From: an uncultured Clostridia bacterium
Lineage (GTDB): Bacteria > Bacillota_A > Clostridia > Oscillospirales > Oscillospiraceae
DNA: 6,845 bases
NCBI GenBank assembly: GCA_946059285.1
Contig: CAMGMW010000066.1
Location: forward strand, 1-6,845
Reading direction: 5' to 3'
Shown: positions 6,177 through 6,845 of the stretch, piece by piece
Layout: the number at the start of each line of letters is the position of its first letter
Numbering within the stretch: the stretch's first letter is position 1
Notes under the pieces: generated by a model
What the model saw: only the letters and a program-made list of their open reading frames with translations
Database searches by the model: none
Told to the model about the DNA's origin: nothing
Program-made: the position numbers and the translations under genes

Positions 6177-6845
6177 ATGCGCCGCAAATACTTTTATTCA
6201 AGCAAAAGGCTTAACTATCATTTTCTGCACCGATTATCAGCGATTTTTCTGCTTATAAGCATGACGCTGTGCGGCTGTGCGAAAGAGCCCGCCGGGGAAC
6301 CGTCGGAAGCCGTCAGCACCGAGCCGGAGACCTCGCAGAGCGAAACAACGCAGGCGGATCCGATAAATCTTGAGCAGGTGCTCTTAAAAGAACGCGGCAT
6401 ACCGTACGATCAATCGGATTATAAAAAGTTCCTCGGCGGAGAAAACATCATTCACGAATACGCCGAATTCGACTGTAATCTGGATCACGGCTACAGTAAA
6501 ACCATTAACGATCTCGTGGTGGCTGACGGAAAGCTGTATCAGGCAAATTTTAACTCGTTGCTTGCCAACGGGAAAAATATTCAGGAGATCGGAACTCTGC
6601 CCGGGAAAGATGTGCGGTATTGGCAGCTGACCTATGACGGCGAGATGGGCAGTATGTACTTAAAAGACGGTTTCGGATACAAAATAAGCGCCGTGCCGTT
6701 CTCGTCCGCAACGCTTGACAATGCGCAGTATCCGCTTTTTAAGAAGGTATACCGCTATGCGGCGGACGGTAAAACATTTGAGGATCACACGGCGGAATAC
6801 TTGAATGCCGACAGAGTATACGATAACGGTATTCCGATGATAGTC
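6177..6845 (+). CDS. Predicted lipoprotein of unknown function, 3' partial
   Basis: The frame is open from the ATG at 6177 to the last base (223 codons, no stop), so the C-terminus is outside the window. GGGGGAG (6164-6170) lies 6 bases before the ATG and the gap to the previous gene is 13 bases, so it belongs to the operon. A long basic N-terminal part (residues 1-19) precedes a hydrophobic stretch and a lipobox-like LCGC with C34 as the probable lipidated residue; Cys at -2 is unusual. Residues 35-63 are Glu/Ser/Thr/Pro-rich, a common tether after the lipid anchor. The remainder has strand-rich segments such as NDLVVADGKLYQANF and KDVRYWQLTYDGEMGSMYLKD, spaced like blades of a beta-propeller or repeats of a solute-binding or sensor fold, but the visible part is too short to assign. 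It would sit on the outer face of the cytoplasmic membrane. Confidence 0.85.
   Translation, partial: MRRKYFYSSKRLNYHFLHRLSAIFLLISMTLCGCAKEPAGEPSEAVSTEPETSQSETTQADPINLEQVLLKERGIPYDQSDYKKFLGGENIIHEYAEFDCNLDHGYSKTINDLVVADGKLYQANFNSLLANGKNIQEIGTLPGKDVRYWQLTYDGEMGSMYLKDGFGYKISAVPFSSATLDNAQYPLFKKVYRYAADGKTFEDHTAEYLNADRVYDNGIPMIV

Noticed and set aside
1..6845. tRNA, rRNA, CRISPR array, insertion sequence or attachment site
   Set aside because: No cloverleaf-like segment, regularly spaced repeats, transposase-like frame or terminal inverted repeats were seen; the only notable repeats are those in the promoter region.

Overview
The window looks like chromosomal DNA from a Gram-positive anaerobe of the Clostridia, most likely a gut Oscillospiraceae/Ruminococcaceae-type organism. 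This is an inference. It rests on strong GGAGG-type ribosome binding sites, moderate GC, a membrane-embedded LuxR-family regulator of the kind common in gut Firmicutes and Eggerthellaceae, a BspA-like leucine-rich-repeat surface protein, and a lipoprotein. There are no RNA genes, insertion sequences, CRISPR arrays or integration signatures. All genes are on the + strand.

Layout. Positions 2-1171 hold the 3' part of a regulator gene: a multi-helix MFS-like membrane domain joined to a C-terminal LuxR/FixJ helix-turn-helix. It ends at a strong intrinsic terminator (1196-1228). The rest of the 244-base intergenic region carries a 12-base motif repeated in direct orientation 33 bases apart (1276-1287 and 1309-1320), then a perfect TATAAT -10 box (1348-1353) with no good -35 box. 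That is the expected layout of an activator-dependent promoter. Positions 1416-3923, 3925-4698, 4709-6163 and 6177 to beyond the window end form a tight operon, with gaps of 1, 10 and 13 bases and a clear ribosome binding site before each gene.

The four operon products all look envelope-associated. The first is an 835-residue exported protein with a signal peptide, a C/H-x2-C cluster, BspA-type leucine-rich repeats, one later membrane helix and a Gly/Ala-rich helical C-terminal region. The second is a 257-residue soluble domain with a C-terminal membrane anchor; its layout weakly recalls the EspG chaperones of type VII secretion. The third is a 484-residue protein with about four to five membrane helices, a low-complexity linker and an ectodomain. 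The fourth is a lipoprotein cut by the window end.

Working model (inference): the membrane-bound LuxR protein senses a small molecule or membrane signal and activates the neighbouring operon, which builds a surface or envelope complex. I recognise no characterised system with this gene set. The individual functions are unknown, so it is a plausible candidate for an undescribed regulated surface system.
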